Source: a virus. Taken from it: 24,237 nucleotides of DNA. The DNA lies in the IMG/VR virus record IMGVR_UViG_3300042691_008076, positions 1 to 24,237 of that record; one strand, written 5' to 3'. A model generated the notes under the pieces. That model saw only the letters and a program-made list of their open reading frames with translations. It had not been told where the DNA came from and did no database searches. Below are positions 15,045 to 22,541 of this stretch, piece after piece. Both the position numbers and the translations under genes were made by a program. Numbering within the stretch: position 1 is the stretch's first letter; each line of letters opens with the position of its first letter.

Positions 15045-17045
15045 TCAGATGATGTTCATATCGAGAACGGTGACCGTAGCGAAGAAGTCACTTCTTACCA
15101 TCTTCTTGCCGTATCTTGTCATCAGGCCCTTACGAGGTGTGAAGTCTTCTGGACCGTAGATGACTGGGGTAAGGATGAGAGGTACGTATGGGGCGTAGAT
15201 GTATCCGCTTTCGAGGAAGGTCGAGCCCTTGTAACCAATCAGGATCTTGTTGGCTGGGAAGTATGGGTCAACGAACACTGAGTAGCGACCGTTGATGGTT
15301 CCCACTGCATCTGCGCCTACGCTCATACCGTCACGGACTTGTCCGTCGCCGTCGATCTTGTACGAAGCACGGTAGCCGATGGTTGCTTCAAGGATGGTTC
15401 CCACTTCTGGTGAGCACACGATGAAGTTACCAGAGCCACGGAGTGTCTTCTTGTAGATCATGTTGGCAGCGTCTGTCACGGTCTCGATGAGGGTCTCGTA
15501 CCACTCACGAACTGTACCTGTGAACGATGGTCCTGGGTAGGTTGTGTTGGTGCGAGCAATCTCGGTACCGGTGAGCTTGTTGACGAATCTACCAGAGGCA
15601 CGGCTCCAGAAGAAGTTCGCTGCACCAGCCTGTGTCAACAGGTCGTTGAGGATTTCACGGTCAACGTCAAGTGTCACGAGCTCAGACAAGATGTTGGTCA
15701 TCTCAGCTTCCACGTCGATCGAGTAGTAAGCTGTCAAGTCCTGAGCCATTTCTGGCGACCAGCGAGCACGGAGCTTGCGGGTTGTGGCTGTGACGTTCAC
15801 TGACTGGATCAAGATGTCAACTTCTGGGATGCGTGGGCTTGGATCGCTGGCGAAGTTGGTCTCGAAGCCTGGGACGGTCAAGGTCGCACCATCCGAGTTC
15901 ACCGAGAGGCTGTCAGCGATAGGAGCCGAGGCTGTCACTCTTGTGTTGTTTCCACCGGCAGCAGCTGCTGAACCGATACCACCACCAGGAAGGTTTGTGG
16001 TCGATGGACCAGACGAACCGTTGGCAAGGGCAAGAGCGAAGATCAAGTGCGAGCCGTTGAATGGATCTGGTGTGAAGGTCGAGCTTGTACCCGAATCATT
16101 CCAGTTACCACGCTTGGTAAAGCGACGGAAGTTCAACAGTGCTTCGCCTTGCTGGTAGGTCGATGGAACCGAGGTGAACACAGAACCCGATGAACCAAGA
16201 CCGCTGATGGCGATTTGCTCGATCGATGTCATGTCAGCACCAGCGATGGCTGCTGTCACCAAGGATGTCGAGAGAACCAAGAAGCAGTAGTCAAGAACGT
16301 TGTTCTCAACGTCAGCCTGCAAGGTTGGATCGTAGTCCACGAAGCGTGCGTTGTAACCAACCATGCCCGCCGAAGCCGACACAGACGATCCTGTTGCCCA
16401 CTGTGTACCACCGTTCCACATACCAACGATGATACCTGCGTTCGCAGCAAGTCCACCCTGGACGTGTACTCTCGAATAACCTGAACCAATCAGGTTGTAC
16501 TGTCCACCTGCAGCAATCGAACCAGAGGTACGGATCGCTGAACCCGATGGGTTGGTGAACACAGACTGGCCACGGCTATAAACCGCTGCGCCTGGGTCTG
16601 TTCCTGTTGCGTACTGGTTGCCAGATGTACCTGCATCGCCACCAACGTACGAACCGTAGGTGTAGTCCAAGTAAAAGAGCAATCCCGATGGAAGGCTCAT
16701 TGGCTGAACCGACACGATCTCATTCGCAATCAGACCAGCAAACACTCTACGGACAATCGGGAACGCCACGTTGGTGAAGCCCACAACCTGTCCAGACGAT
16801 GCAAGACCAGCTCCACCAGTCGAAAGCGAGAGGCTCTCGTTCAGGGTCTGCTTGCTTGTCTGTCCGGTCAGAACTTCAATGGCCTGACTCTCAAGGAGAC
16901 GGGCCATCTTCTGAGCGCCGAAACCGGAAAGCCCTTCGAGAAGACCTGTCTTCTTCCACTTCGCTAGAATTCTGTCGTCCGCAACGTTCATCGCAGTGCG
17001 CTGAATGCCTTCTGCGAGTTGGGCGACTGTTAGGTTTCTTGACAT
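15045..17045 (-). CDS. Major capsid protein (T4 gp23-like)
   Basis: A 666-residue HK97-fold capsid protein that forms the head shell. The diagnostic region is near residues 92-130: VAFPIVRRVFAGLIANEIVS followed by VQPMSLPSGLLFYLDYTYG, matching the T4 gp23 stretch FPMVRR...VQPMNSPTGQ. The C-terminus has the family's GYKG, YAPYVPLILTPVIYGPEDF and MTRYGKKMVRSDFFAT segments. Residues about 130-420 hold Gly/Ser-rich insertions that account for the length beyond T4 (521). The first 70 residues are helical and end in TLNES; LNE fits the LxE/IxE rule of T4-type prohead proteases, so cleavage after Glu70 is likely (T4 gp23 loses 65). The ATG has AGGAG 9 nt upstream and a GTAGTTAG element 35 nt upstream. 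Protease and scaffold genes lie directly upstream. Confidence 0.95.
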   Translation of the reverse strand: MSRNLTVAQLAEGIQRTAMNVADDRILAKWKKTGLLEGLSGFGAQKMARLLESQAIEVLTGQTSKQTLNESLSLSTGGAGLASSGQVVGFTNVAFPIVRRVFAGLIANEIVSVQPMSLPSGLLFYLDYTYGSYVGGDAGTSGNQYATGTDPGAAVYSRGQSVFTNPSGSAIRTSGSIAAGGQYNLIGSGYSRVHVQGGLAANAGIIVGMWNGGTQWATGSSVSASAGMVGYNARFVDYDPTLQADVENNVLDYCFLVLSTSLVTAAIAGADMTSIEQIAISGLGSSGSVFTSVPSTYQQGEALLNFRRFTKRGNWNDSGTSSTFTPDPFNGSHLIFALALANGSSGPSTTNLPGGGIGSAAAAGGNNTRVTASAPIADSLSVNSDGATLTVPGFETNFASDPSPRIPEVDILIQSVNVTATTRKLRARWSPEMAQDLTAYYSIDVEAEMTNILSELVTLDVDREILNDLLTQAGAANFFWSRASGRFVNKLTGTEIARTNTTYPGPSFTGTVREWYETLIETVTDAANMIYKKTLRGSGNFIVCSPEVGTILEATIGYRASYKIDGDGQVRDGMSVGADAVGTINGRYSVFVDPYFPANKILIGYKGSTFLESGYIYAPYVPLILTPVIYGPEDFTPRKGLMTRYGKKMVRSDFFATVTVLDMNII

Positions 17046-17080
17046 CTTGTGTTTCTCCTATGGATTCTTTCTTTGTGTAT

Positions 17081-17088
17081 CTAACTAC
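17081..17088 (-). promoter_or_regulatory. Putative late promoter element of the capsid gene
   Basis: The minus strand reads GTAGTTAG, two bases from the CTAGTTAT consensus, within an overlapping CTAGTAGTTAG. It lies 35 nt before the capsid ATG and just after the scaffold stop codon. Confidence 0.4.
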
Positions 17089-17091
17089 TAG

Positions 17092-18234
17092 TCATTTCGC
17101 AGTTTTCTTCATACCGGCGAGAACCTGCCAGCGTGAAGTGTCGAAGCTTGGAACGGAAGGTTGAGACGCCACTGTCTCTGTCATGGGCTGCTTGCCTTCT
17201 TGAATTGGCTTAGCCGCTGCAGACTTCTTACCCTTGCCGTCAAGAACCTTCACAATCGAGTTGTAAACGTTCTTCGCTTCTGCCAACGTGCGAGCACTAT
17301 CTAGATACTTCACGATTTTACGTTTCTGCGCTCCAGACAAATCGTCTCTCACAAAAAGCTTGTTGAGGTAGATCGAGCGGGCAGTGAGAAGCCTTGTCTC
17401 GTCGAGCTGGCTACGGAGCATCTTGTTCTCCACAACCATCTCTTCTTCAACTGGAGCTTCTTCCTCTACCATCCCCATCTCTTCAAGTTGTTCACGGACC
17501 AGCTTGCGAACTTCAGCAAGTGACATACCTGCCATGTCGTCATCGCCTGCGTCCATTGCATCTGCTGCACCACCGACCGAAGCAGGTGGAACAACTGGGG
17601 CTCCCTCTGAACCCTCTTCGCCCATCTCTACCTCAAGGTCGTCACCGTCAAGAGCAACGTTCACATTGTCAACGTCCTCTCCGGACACACCATCAAGGTC
17701 AAGTGTAAGGCTGAGTGAATCATCACCTGGGGCCATCTCTCCATCCCCAGCACCAAGGCCGTCAACCGAGCCCATGGCGTCCATGTCTTCCATGCCGCCA
17801 GCTAGCTCTTCCTGCTCACGAAGAGCACGGAATGCCTTGAGACGCTTCTGAGCCTTACGGGCTTCAGCAACAAGCTCAGCCTCGTCCATCTCAAGAACAA
17901 CGTCATCGTCTCCACCCATGTCGCCGCACTCAGCTGTAAGCTCTACATCGTCGTCCCCTGACATCTCTGCCATGAGCGAACTGATTTCTTCTTCCAGCTG
18001 TTCCATAAGAGCCTTCTCTTGTGGACCTGGGTCGGCCTTGTGATCGAAGTCAACAGGCTCAGATTCGGCAGTGACACCATCCGGGTTGCCCGAAACCTTC
18101 TGAGCATGGTCGCCAGTCACAGAAGGTGACATTTCTGCTGGCAGGGTTACTTTCCCAACTTCTTTCTCGAAGCCTTCGGCACCCTCAAAAAGCGCCTTTG
18201 CAAAATCCTTCAATGAACCTGTCTTTTTCTTCAT
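17092..18234 (-). CDS. Nested in-frame scaffold gene (internal start)
   Basis: Within the scaffold reading frame the ATG at 18234 (MKKKTGSLKDFAKALFEG) looks like a true start. AAAGGG (minus strand, 18241-18246 region) lies 7 nt upstream, an ATAGTTAT promoter-like element lies 33 nt upstream, and the encoded N-terminus begins with the Lys-rich amphipathic helix common in head core proteins. The product would be 380 residues: the acidic region plus the conserved gp22-like C-terminus, without the Ala/Pro-rich half. LFEG at residues 15-18 fits the LxE cleavage rule. Overlapping scaffold genes that share a C-terminus are known, as with lambda C and Nu3. Existence of the product is inferred from the signals. 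Confidence 0.55.
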   Translation of the reverse strand: MKKKTGSLKDFAKALFEGAEGFEKEVGKVTLPAEMSPSVTGDHAQKVSGNPDGVTAESEPVDFDHKADPGPQEKALMEQLEEEISSLMAEMSGDDDVELTAECGDMGGDDDVVLEMDEAELVAEARKAQKRLKAFRALREQEELAGGMEDMDAMGSVDGLGAGDGEMAPGDDSLSLTLDLDGVSGEDVDNVNVALDGDDLEVEMGEEGSEGAPVVPPASVGGAADAMDAGDDDMAGMSLAEVRKLVREQLEEMGMVEEEAPVEEEMVVENKMLRSQLDETRLLTARSIYLNKLFVRDDLSGAQKRKIVKYLDSARTLAEAKNVYNSIVKVLDGKGKKSAAAKPIQEGKQPMTETVASQPSVPSFDTSRWQVLAGMKKTAK

Positions 18235-19353
18235 ATCCTTACCCTTTACTGATAGTGGATTTCGGGAATAACTATAGGCTATTTGCAGATTTTCGTAGAC
18301 AAGCCCCAACCTGGACTCGTTCAGGGCATATAGCCTTGGGGAAACAACCCCGTTTTCCCTGAGTTTTGTCAAGTTCTCAAGTAGCGAGAAAACGTCCGAG
18401 TTCAGCTTGTCTTTCAACATTGAAGCTGTTGGACCGTCAACCTTGAAGGCTTTTGAAGCACCTTCCTCAAGACTGACAAGTTTCTGCTTGAACTCTGCAT
18501 ATTCCATGACCATCGCTGGCTGTTGTGGAACAGCAGGAGCAGGTGCAGCTGCAGCAGCGTTGGGAACAGCGGCAACTGGCGCTGGTGCAACTGGTGCCAC
18601 AGGTTCAGCAGGAGCCGCAGCAGGGGCAGGAGCGGCAGCGATGGCAGGTTGTGCTGTTGGTTGAACAGGAACCGGCGCAGGGGCTACCACAGGCAGTCCT
18701 GGAGCCTGCTGTGCTTGCTCACCAAGGAACTTGTCAACAGCCGAGTATATCTCAGCAAGACCGGTTGGTGCAGTAATGCTTGATGGTTCTTCGGCTGGTG
18801 GTGCTCCGGGAACAGCAGGTGCAGCAGCCATTGGATCTGTTGCAGCTGGTGGAGGAGCGGCACCGGCAGGGTCAGTTGGAAGTGGCGGTGCTGCCGCTGT
18901 TGTGTCTGTTACAGCTGGTGCTGCTGTCGACTGAAACAGGGAATCAACTGGGATAACGATTTGTTGTTCCCCGGCTGGTCCCGTTTCAATCTTTCCAAGC
19001 ACTTGTGATGCGGCTGGCGCAACGATAGGTGGTGCTGCAGCTGACACGGCTGGTGCAGTTGGGTCCGAAGACACAGGAGGCTGCACCGTGGCATCGAGAG
19101 GAGCAACAGAGCCAGCATCAGGACTTGGTGCCGCTGGTGCTGGAGGTGGCATGTCTGCACTCGCTGCCTGAGCAGGGTCAACAGTTACCGTGTCATCTTG
19201 CTGTTCAAGAATGACTCCACTGATCTCTTGATCGATCATCTTCTTGATCAGTGGGGAAACAGCTTTCAACACTGCGTTCTGAGCTTCGGCTGTGGCTGCC
19301 TCTCGAAGCTTCTGTGCTTCGATGAGGGCTTCTTGGAACAGTGGTGTGGTCAT
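17092..19353 (-). CDS. Prohead scaffolding/core protein with long Ala/Pro-rich N-terminal half (T4 gp22-like)
   Basis: A 753-residue protein that should form the internal core on which the capsid assembles, then be digested by the prohead protease. The end is the diagnostic part: RSQLDETRLLTARSIYLNKL, then LSGAQKRKIVKYLDSARTLAEAKNVYNS, the pattern of T4-like scaffold C-termini. Before it lies a very acidic, Met/Glu/Asp-rich region (about 430-640). Residues 1-55 are helical; 60-285 are low-complexity Ala/Pro/Val; 290-370 are helical again. T4 gp22 has only 269 residues, so the N-terminal half is extra. At residue 374 an internal Met begins a likely nested gene with its own signals. The ATG is preceded by AGAAGAGAG. 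The protein is the direct upstream neighbour of the capsid gene, as in T4. Confidence 0.85.
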   Translation of the reverse strand: MTTPLFQEALIEAQKLREAATAEAQNAVLKAVSPLIKKMIDQEISGVILEQQDDTVTVDPAQAASADMPPPAPAAPSPDAGSVAPLDATVQPPVSSDPTAPAVSAAAPPIVAPAASQVLGKIETGPAGEQQIVIPVDSLFQSTAAPAVTDTTAAAPPLPTDPAGAAPPPAATDPMAAAPAVPGAPPAEEPSSITAPTGLAEIYSAVDKFLGEQAQQAPGLPVVAPAPVPVQPTAQPAIAAAPAPAAAPAEPVAPVAPAPVAAVPNAAAAAPAPAVPQQPAMVMEYAEFKQKLVSLEEGASKAFKVDGPTASMLKDKLNSDVFSLLENLTKLRENGVVSPRLYALNESRLGLVYENLQIAYSYSRNPLSVKGKDMKKKTGSLKDFAKALFEGAEGFEKEVGKVTLPAEMSPSVTGDHAQKVSGNPDGVTAESEPVDFDHKADPGPQEKALMEQLEEEISSLMAEMSGDDDVELTAECGDMGGDDDVVLEMDEAELVAEARKAQKRLKAFRALREQEELAGGMEDMDAMGSVDGLGAGDGEMAPGDDSLSLTLDLDGVSGEDVDNVNVALDGDDLEVEMGEEGSEGAPVVPPASVGGAADAMDAGDDDMAGMSLAEVRKLVREQLEEMGMVEEEAPVEEEMVVENKMLRSQLDETRLLTARSIYLNKLFVRDDLSGAQKRKIVKYLDSARTLAEAKNVYNSIVKVLDGKGKKSAAAKPIQEGKQPMTETVASQPSVPSFDTSRWQVLAGMKKTAK
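18268..18275 (-). promoter_or_regulatory. Putative internal late promoter element within the scaffold gene
   Basis: The minus strand reads ATAGTTAT, one of the few occurrences inside a coding region. It is followed at the usual distance by a ribosome-binding site and the in-frame ATG at 18234. Confidence 0.5.
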
Positions 19354-19442
19354 TGTGTTCTCTCTTCTAACTCCTATATGACTCTCTTAGGTAGAGTGCC
19401 TTGATCCATAAGCAGCGGCTGTACAACACAAGTCATCAAGTC

Positions 19443-20003
19443 TTATGGGTTACTTACGGCTCTGGCTGTAGCAGAACCAACACCCAACTTGAACTTTCGA
19501 ACCTTGCCGATGTTGTCAACCTTGCCGTTCATGTCACGGTTCAAGAACTCACCGTTGGCAGGGTTCAACTGCTCTTGTGGTCTAGCACCGTTTGGTACAA
19601 GACCAGGAGCTACAGCCGAAACGAGCGTTGGATTCACGCCGTTACCCTCTCCAGGAGAAGCTGTGTTTGGCGAGTATGGTGTCGCAGGAAGACCACCAGC
19701 ACCTGTTGGTGTGGTCGCCTTGTTCCTGGGATCAGCATAGATTTCACCTGCTGCTGGGTCAGGCTGGAAGTTCCTTCTGTACATTCCGAAGCCTTGCTGT
19801 ACGTTCTCTCCGTTGTAAGTACCGAGAATTACTGCCGCTTGTTCAGCAGTGTAGTCTCCGGACAGAATTGGAGAGGTACCAAACGCCAACTGAAGGTTGG
19901 TTTGGTTTCTCTTGCCGAGAAAAGGAGCGCCACCTCTAGAGTAGTCCCTTGGACCGTACTCTGGGTTCGCTTCAATGGTTTCGTACTTGACTGTCGATGA
20001 CAT
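19443..20003 (-). CDS. Uncharacterised structural-region protein, 186 residues
   Basis: I do not recognise this protein. It is soluble, without signal peptide, membrane segment or catalytic motif. It is rich in Gly, Pro, Asn and Ala, with a low-complexity centre (about residues 95-150), which suggests a flexible, possibly virion-internal protein. The N-terminal part has YGPRDYSRGGAPFLGKRNQT and a short region SGDYTAEQAAVILGTYNGEN that may be helical. The C-terminus is basic (GKVRKFKLGVGSATARAV). It sits between the protease and scaffold genes, where T4-like phages keep minor core or head proteins. The ATG follows GAGG by about 11 nt, and an ATAGTTAT element lies 37 nt upstream. Confidence 0.7.
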   Translation of the reverse strand: MSSTVKYETIEANPEYGPRDYSRGGAPFLGKRNQTNLQLAFGTSPILSGDYTAEQAAVILGTYNGENVQQGFGMYRRNFQPDPAAGEIYADPRNKATTPTGAGGLPATPYSPNTASPGEGNGVNPTLVSAVAPGLVPNGARPQEQLNPANGEFLNRDMNGKVDNIGKVRKFKLGVGSATARAVSNP

Positions 20004-20040
20004 GATGTTTTATACCTCGCTGCGCTGTGTTTCCGCAGGT

Positions 20041-20048
20041 ATAACTAT
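20041..20048 (-). promoter_or_regulatory. Putative late promoter element of the 186-residue gene
   Basis: The minus strand reads ATAGTTAT, 37 nt before the ATG at 20003. Sequence and spacing match the internal scaffold element. Confidence 0.5.
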
Positions 20049-20082
20049 AACACCTTGTCATTTTACTACCCCCAGAGCAGTT

Positions 20083-20766
20083 CTACTCGAAACGAGCCTT
20101 CTTGTCGAGGTTTTGTCTTGCTCGCTGAGAGCCGGGAGAAACTCCAGGAAGGAAGCCCTTGCTTGATGCTCCCCCACCAAACAGTCCCGAAGCAGATTCA
20201 GGTGATGGTCTGTTCGAGATAGGTGTTCCTAGAGCAAGCCTCTGCCAAGGACTTACCCAGCCGTCGTTTGCACTTTGGCGATTCTCGTTCAACATCGCAG
20301 GCTGTTGATAGCCGGGGTCTCTTGGAGGCAAGGGATTCCTAGGCGTCACAAACTGTGGGTTGGCCATGTGCTGTGGCTGCTGTTCAGACATAAGCTGCTG
20401 CTGTGAACCCGGACCTGTTGGAAACGACACTCCATACTTCTGGAGCCCGTCCAGGTCAACGCCTGCCTCTGCCCTCTCGGCCATGGCGCTGTGTTGAGGG
20501 ACCGTGTTGTACATGGTGTCGTTCAACACTTCTTCCATTACAGCTCCGAACCTTGCATCCTTGTTTCCCATCGACGCAGCCAACAGCTTGATTCTTGGGT
20601 CGGCTTCTTGTGTCATGAGTTGACTCTGGTGGTTGCCGCCTTGATAAGCAGCAACTCCTGATTCCGATATCAGTTGTGAAAGAACGCCGTTCAGTGCTCC
20701 CTCGCTAATCAACTCCTTCAACGATTCCTTGATAATTGCCTTGAACTCGGTCTTCGTTATCTTCAT
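20083..20766 (-). CDS. Uncharacterised head-region protein with protease-type cleavage motifs, 227 residues
   Basis: I do not recognise a family. The first 35 residues form a charged amphipathic helix (MKITKTEFKAIIKESLKELI) ending in two IxE sites, LISEG (residues 19-23) and LISES (32-36), that fit the T4 gp21 cleavage rule. The rest is Gln/Pro/Asn-rich and probably disordered, with LNEN another possible LxE site. This layout, a helical delivery peptide that can be clipped off followed by a flexible body, suits a prohead core or internal head protein. The gene lies directly downstream of the protease, with a hairpin (20812-20831) between. The ATG is preceded by GAAGAGTGTGAAG; the promoter is unclear, with TATGTTAT at 20802-20809 a weak candidate. 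Confidence 0.7.
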   Translation of the reverse strand: MKITKTEFKAIIKESLKELISEGALNGVLSQLISESGVAAYQGGNHQSQLMTQEADPRIKLLAASMGNKDARFGAVMEEVLNDTMYNTVPQHSAMAERAEAGVDLDGLQKYGVSFPTGPGSQQQLMSEQQPQHMANPQFVTPRNPLPPRDPGYQQPAMLNENRQSANDGWVSPWQRLALGTPISNRPSPESASGLFGGGASSKGFLPGVSPGSQRARQNLDKKARFE

Positions 20767-20811
20767 AGTGCTTCACACTCTTCTCTATAGTAGCTAGAGA
20801 CATAACATACA

Positions 20812-20831
20812 AGCTACCGTGCGAGGTAGCT
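20812..20831 (-). terminator. Small hairpin after the protease gene
   Basis: AGCTACC (20812-20818) and GGTAGCT (20825-20831) form a 7-bp perfect stem with a 6-nt loop, 7 nt after the protease stop. The following minus-strand bases are only partly T-rich, so it may attenuate or mark an RNA-processing point rather than terminate fully. Confidence 0.4.
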
Positions 20832-20838
20832 ATAACCA

Positions 20839-21498
20839 TCACTTGCTACGACGTGAAGGTACCTTCATGGAAAGAAGTGTGTTAGCGGCCCTGTCTACAA
20901 GATCGGCTTTTGTAAGATGAACAGGTATAACAAGCTGCTTGCTCTCCGGAAGCATGAACGCCTGCTGTGTTGAGGGTTCAGAAACAAAATCCCAGCAGAT
21001 GATTTGCAAATCGTCTTGAACAACGTTGGCGTTGTTCTCTCTCACCAACGACCCAAGAGCTCTTGAAGAGATTCCAGGCTTGCCTCCGGCTTCGATGATG
21101 GCCTTGATGATTTGTCCACAAGGTGTGTCGAGAATCTGCACCCTCCCGTAAACGGTGTCACCTTCCATCCAGATTTCCTTGATCATGTGAGAAACGTTCT
21201 TCATATTCACGATCGGTTCCGCTGCATGGTCAAGCTCTCCGAAGGCTCTGTTCTCCCTGATGAGTTTGTCGTAGTTTCGAATCTCTCTCTCAAGAATATC
21301 CTTTGGGTACACTCTGCCGTTCTGGTTGAGTGCGTTTGCTCTCTGAAGGATGCCCTTCAGAATCAATGGCTTGTTGGGTTCCCTTGTCTTGACATCTGCT
21401 TCATCGTATTCAAACGAAGCAAACTCCTTGAGGAACATCATTTTCTTGGGCTGTGTGCTGTTGATCGTGGTTGCCTTGTTGTCTTCTGGAGTTGTCAT
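20839..21498 (-). CDS. Prohead core protease (T4 gp21-like, S80-type)
   Basis: A 219-residue maturation protease that digests the scaffold and trims capsid proteins before DNA packaging. Key motifs are clear: LILKGILQRANALNQNGRVY (about residues 45-64), GELDH with the catalytic His91, KPGISSRALGS with the catalytic Ser144 or Ser145, and CWDFVSEPS (residues 168-176), whose Asp170 is the probable third member. T4 gp21 has the same order and close spacing (His85, Ser140) and similar length (212). The N-terminal 25 residues are polar and may be removed by self-cleavage. The gene starts 3 nt after the stop of the 302-residue gene with no promoter between, so the two are translationally coupled. 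Confidence 0.93.
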   Translation of the reverse strand: MTTPEDNKATTINSTQPKKMMFLKEFASFEYDEADVKTREPNKPLILKGILQRANALNQNGRVYPKDILEREIRNYDKLIRENRAFGELDHAAEPIVNMKNVSHMIKEIWMEGDTVYGRVQILDTPCGQIIKAIIEAGGKPGISSRALGSLVRENNANVVQDDLQIICWDFVSEPSTQQAFMLPESKQLVIPVHLTKADLVDRAANTLLSMKVPSRRSK

Positions 21499-21501
21499 GG
21501 C

Positions 21502-22410
21502 TCAGTGGACCTTCTTTTTTGCCTTGAGTTGTTCTGTTAGAGGTGATAGACCAAGGTAAAAACTTACCAGCTCTTCTGAGATAAGCGAGCCATCCGAAGG
21601 TACTTCGCACTCACCATCGAGCAAACCCCTTACCTTGTCAAGCTTCTCGACAAGAACCTTGTCTTCATTCACATCGTGCTTGTTTCTGGCCAAGGCGGTG
21701 GAAAACTCTTGCTTCATCTCTTGAAGTTTACTAGTGAGAGCTAGCCTAGACTCAGAGTCTTCCTTCGAGAACACGTAAAGCTGGATTACCGCCTTCTGTT
21801 CCGGAAGCAAACCTTCGTACTTCTTGTTGACCTTCTCTGTCATGAGGTTGACAACAAGCTTGTCAACGTCGGTGCTGGTCATGGCGAGAACATCAACGGA
21901 AGACGAAGACGTGTCAACTGGAGCTGTCATGTATTCCATGAGTGTCTCTTCCAGCTCGACCGTCTCTCCAACGCTTTCCTTCAGCGTCTCATCCCTCCAT
22001 GTGTTCAGTAGCACTTGGATGGTTGCGTACTTCTTGTAGTCGGGTATCTTCTCTTCGAAGAAGAGCTGGCTGTTCGGTAGAGAACTGTTGATCTCGTGTA
22101 TCAACCCAGTCTTCTCAAGGTCTAGCCTTGCACTTGACTGAAGCTTTACCGTCTCTCTTACCCTTGTCAGTAGATACTCTGCTTGTGCCCTTGTAAGCCC
22201 AGGAGCACACTCTGATAGAGACTTAGACAGCTTGAGTTCCTTGAAAATGTCCGTTCCCTTGTTGAAGTGCTTCTTCAACAGAGTCTTAGCTTTCGCTATG
22301 TCCCCATCCCTGCCTTCGAGTATAGCCTTGCCGATATATCGAGCAAAGAACTCGTAGACCAGGACAGTGTTTCTCTTTTTGTTGTGCTTGAGCTTCATAG
22401 TCTTCATCAT
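21502..22410 (-). CDS. Uncharacterised prohead-region protein, 302 residues
   Basis: No function can be assigned by motif. The protein is highly charged and mostly helical: a basic start (MKLKHNKKRN), then TVLVYEFFARYIGKAILEGR, KAKTLLKKHFNKGTDIFKEL, a conserved-looking LIHEINSSL, and ATIQVLLNTWRDETL. The second half resembles a coiled coil (SRLALTSKLQEMKQEFSTAL, LVEKLDKVRGLLDGE). I recall similar proteins between portal and protease in other large T4-like phages, where T4 has the core proteins gp67 and gp68, so a prohead core or assembly role is plausible. Three ATG codons (22410, 22407, 22398) compete; the minus-strand GTAGG just before the first favours one of the later two. A perfect CTAGTTAT lies about 51 nt upstream. 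Confidence 0.72.
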   Translation of the reverse strand: MMKTMKLKHNKKRNTVLVYEFFARYIGKAILEGRDGDIAKAKTLLKKHFNKGTDIFKELKLSKSLSECAPGLTRAQAEYLLTRVRETVKLQSSARLDLEKTGLIHEINSSLPNSQLFFEEKIPDYKKYATIQVLLNTWRDETLKESVGETVELEETLMEYMTAPVDTSSSSVDVLAMTSTDVDKLVVNLMTEKVNKKYEGLLPEQKAVIQLYVFSKEDSESRLALTSKLQEMKQEFSTALARNKHDVNEDKVLVEKLDKVRGLLDGECEVPSDGSLISEELVSFYLGLSPLTEQLKAKKKVH

Positions 22411-22461
22411 CCTACTGCTTTACAGCTATATTCAGATACCTGTGTGCGTACGCCTTGTCAA

Positions 22462-22469
22462 ATAACTAG
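22462..22469 (-). promoter_or_regulatory. Putative late promoter element of the 302-residue and protease genes
   Basis: A perfect minus-strand CTAGTTAT lies about 51 nt before the first ATG of the 302-residue gene. The protease gene, 3 nt behind it, would be on the same transcript. Confidence 0.55.
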
Positions 22470-22541
22470 CTGTTCTACTCATCAACTGCCAACACAAGAT
22501 AAGCATGGGTACTAAGGTACAGTAACCCTATTATCTGTTAC

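Noticed and set aside
18500-18934. Several plus-strand frames in the Ala/Pro-rich scaffold region
   Set aside because: They are low-complexity mirror frames of GC-rich repeats, without start signals.
19401-20000. 199-codon plus-strand open frame
   Set aside because: It mirrors the 186-residue minus-strand gene, whose composition, promoter-like element and spacing are far better.
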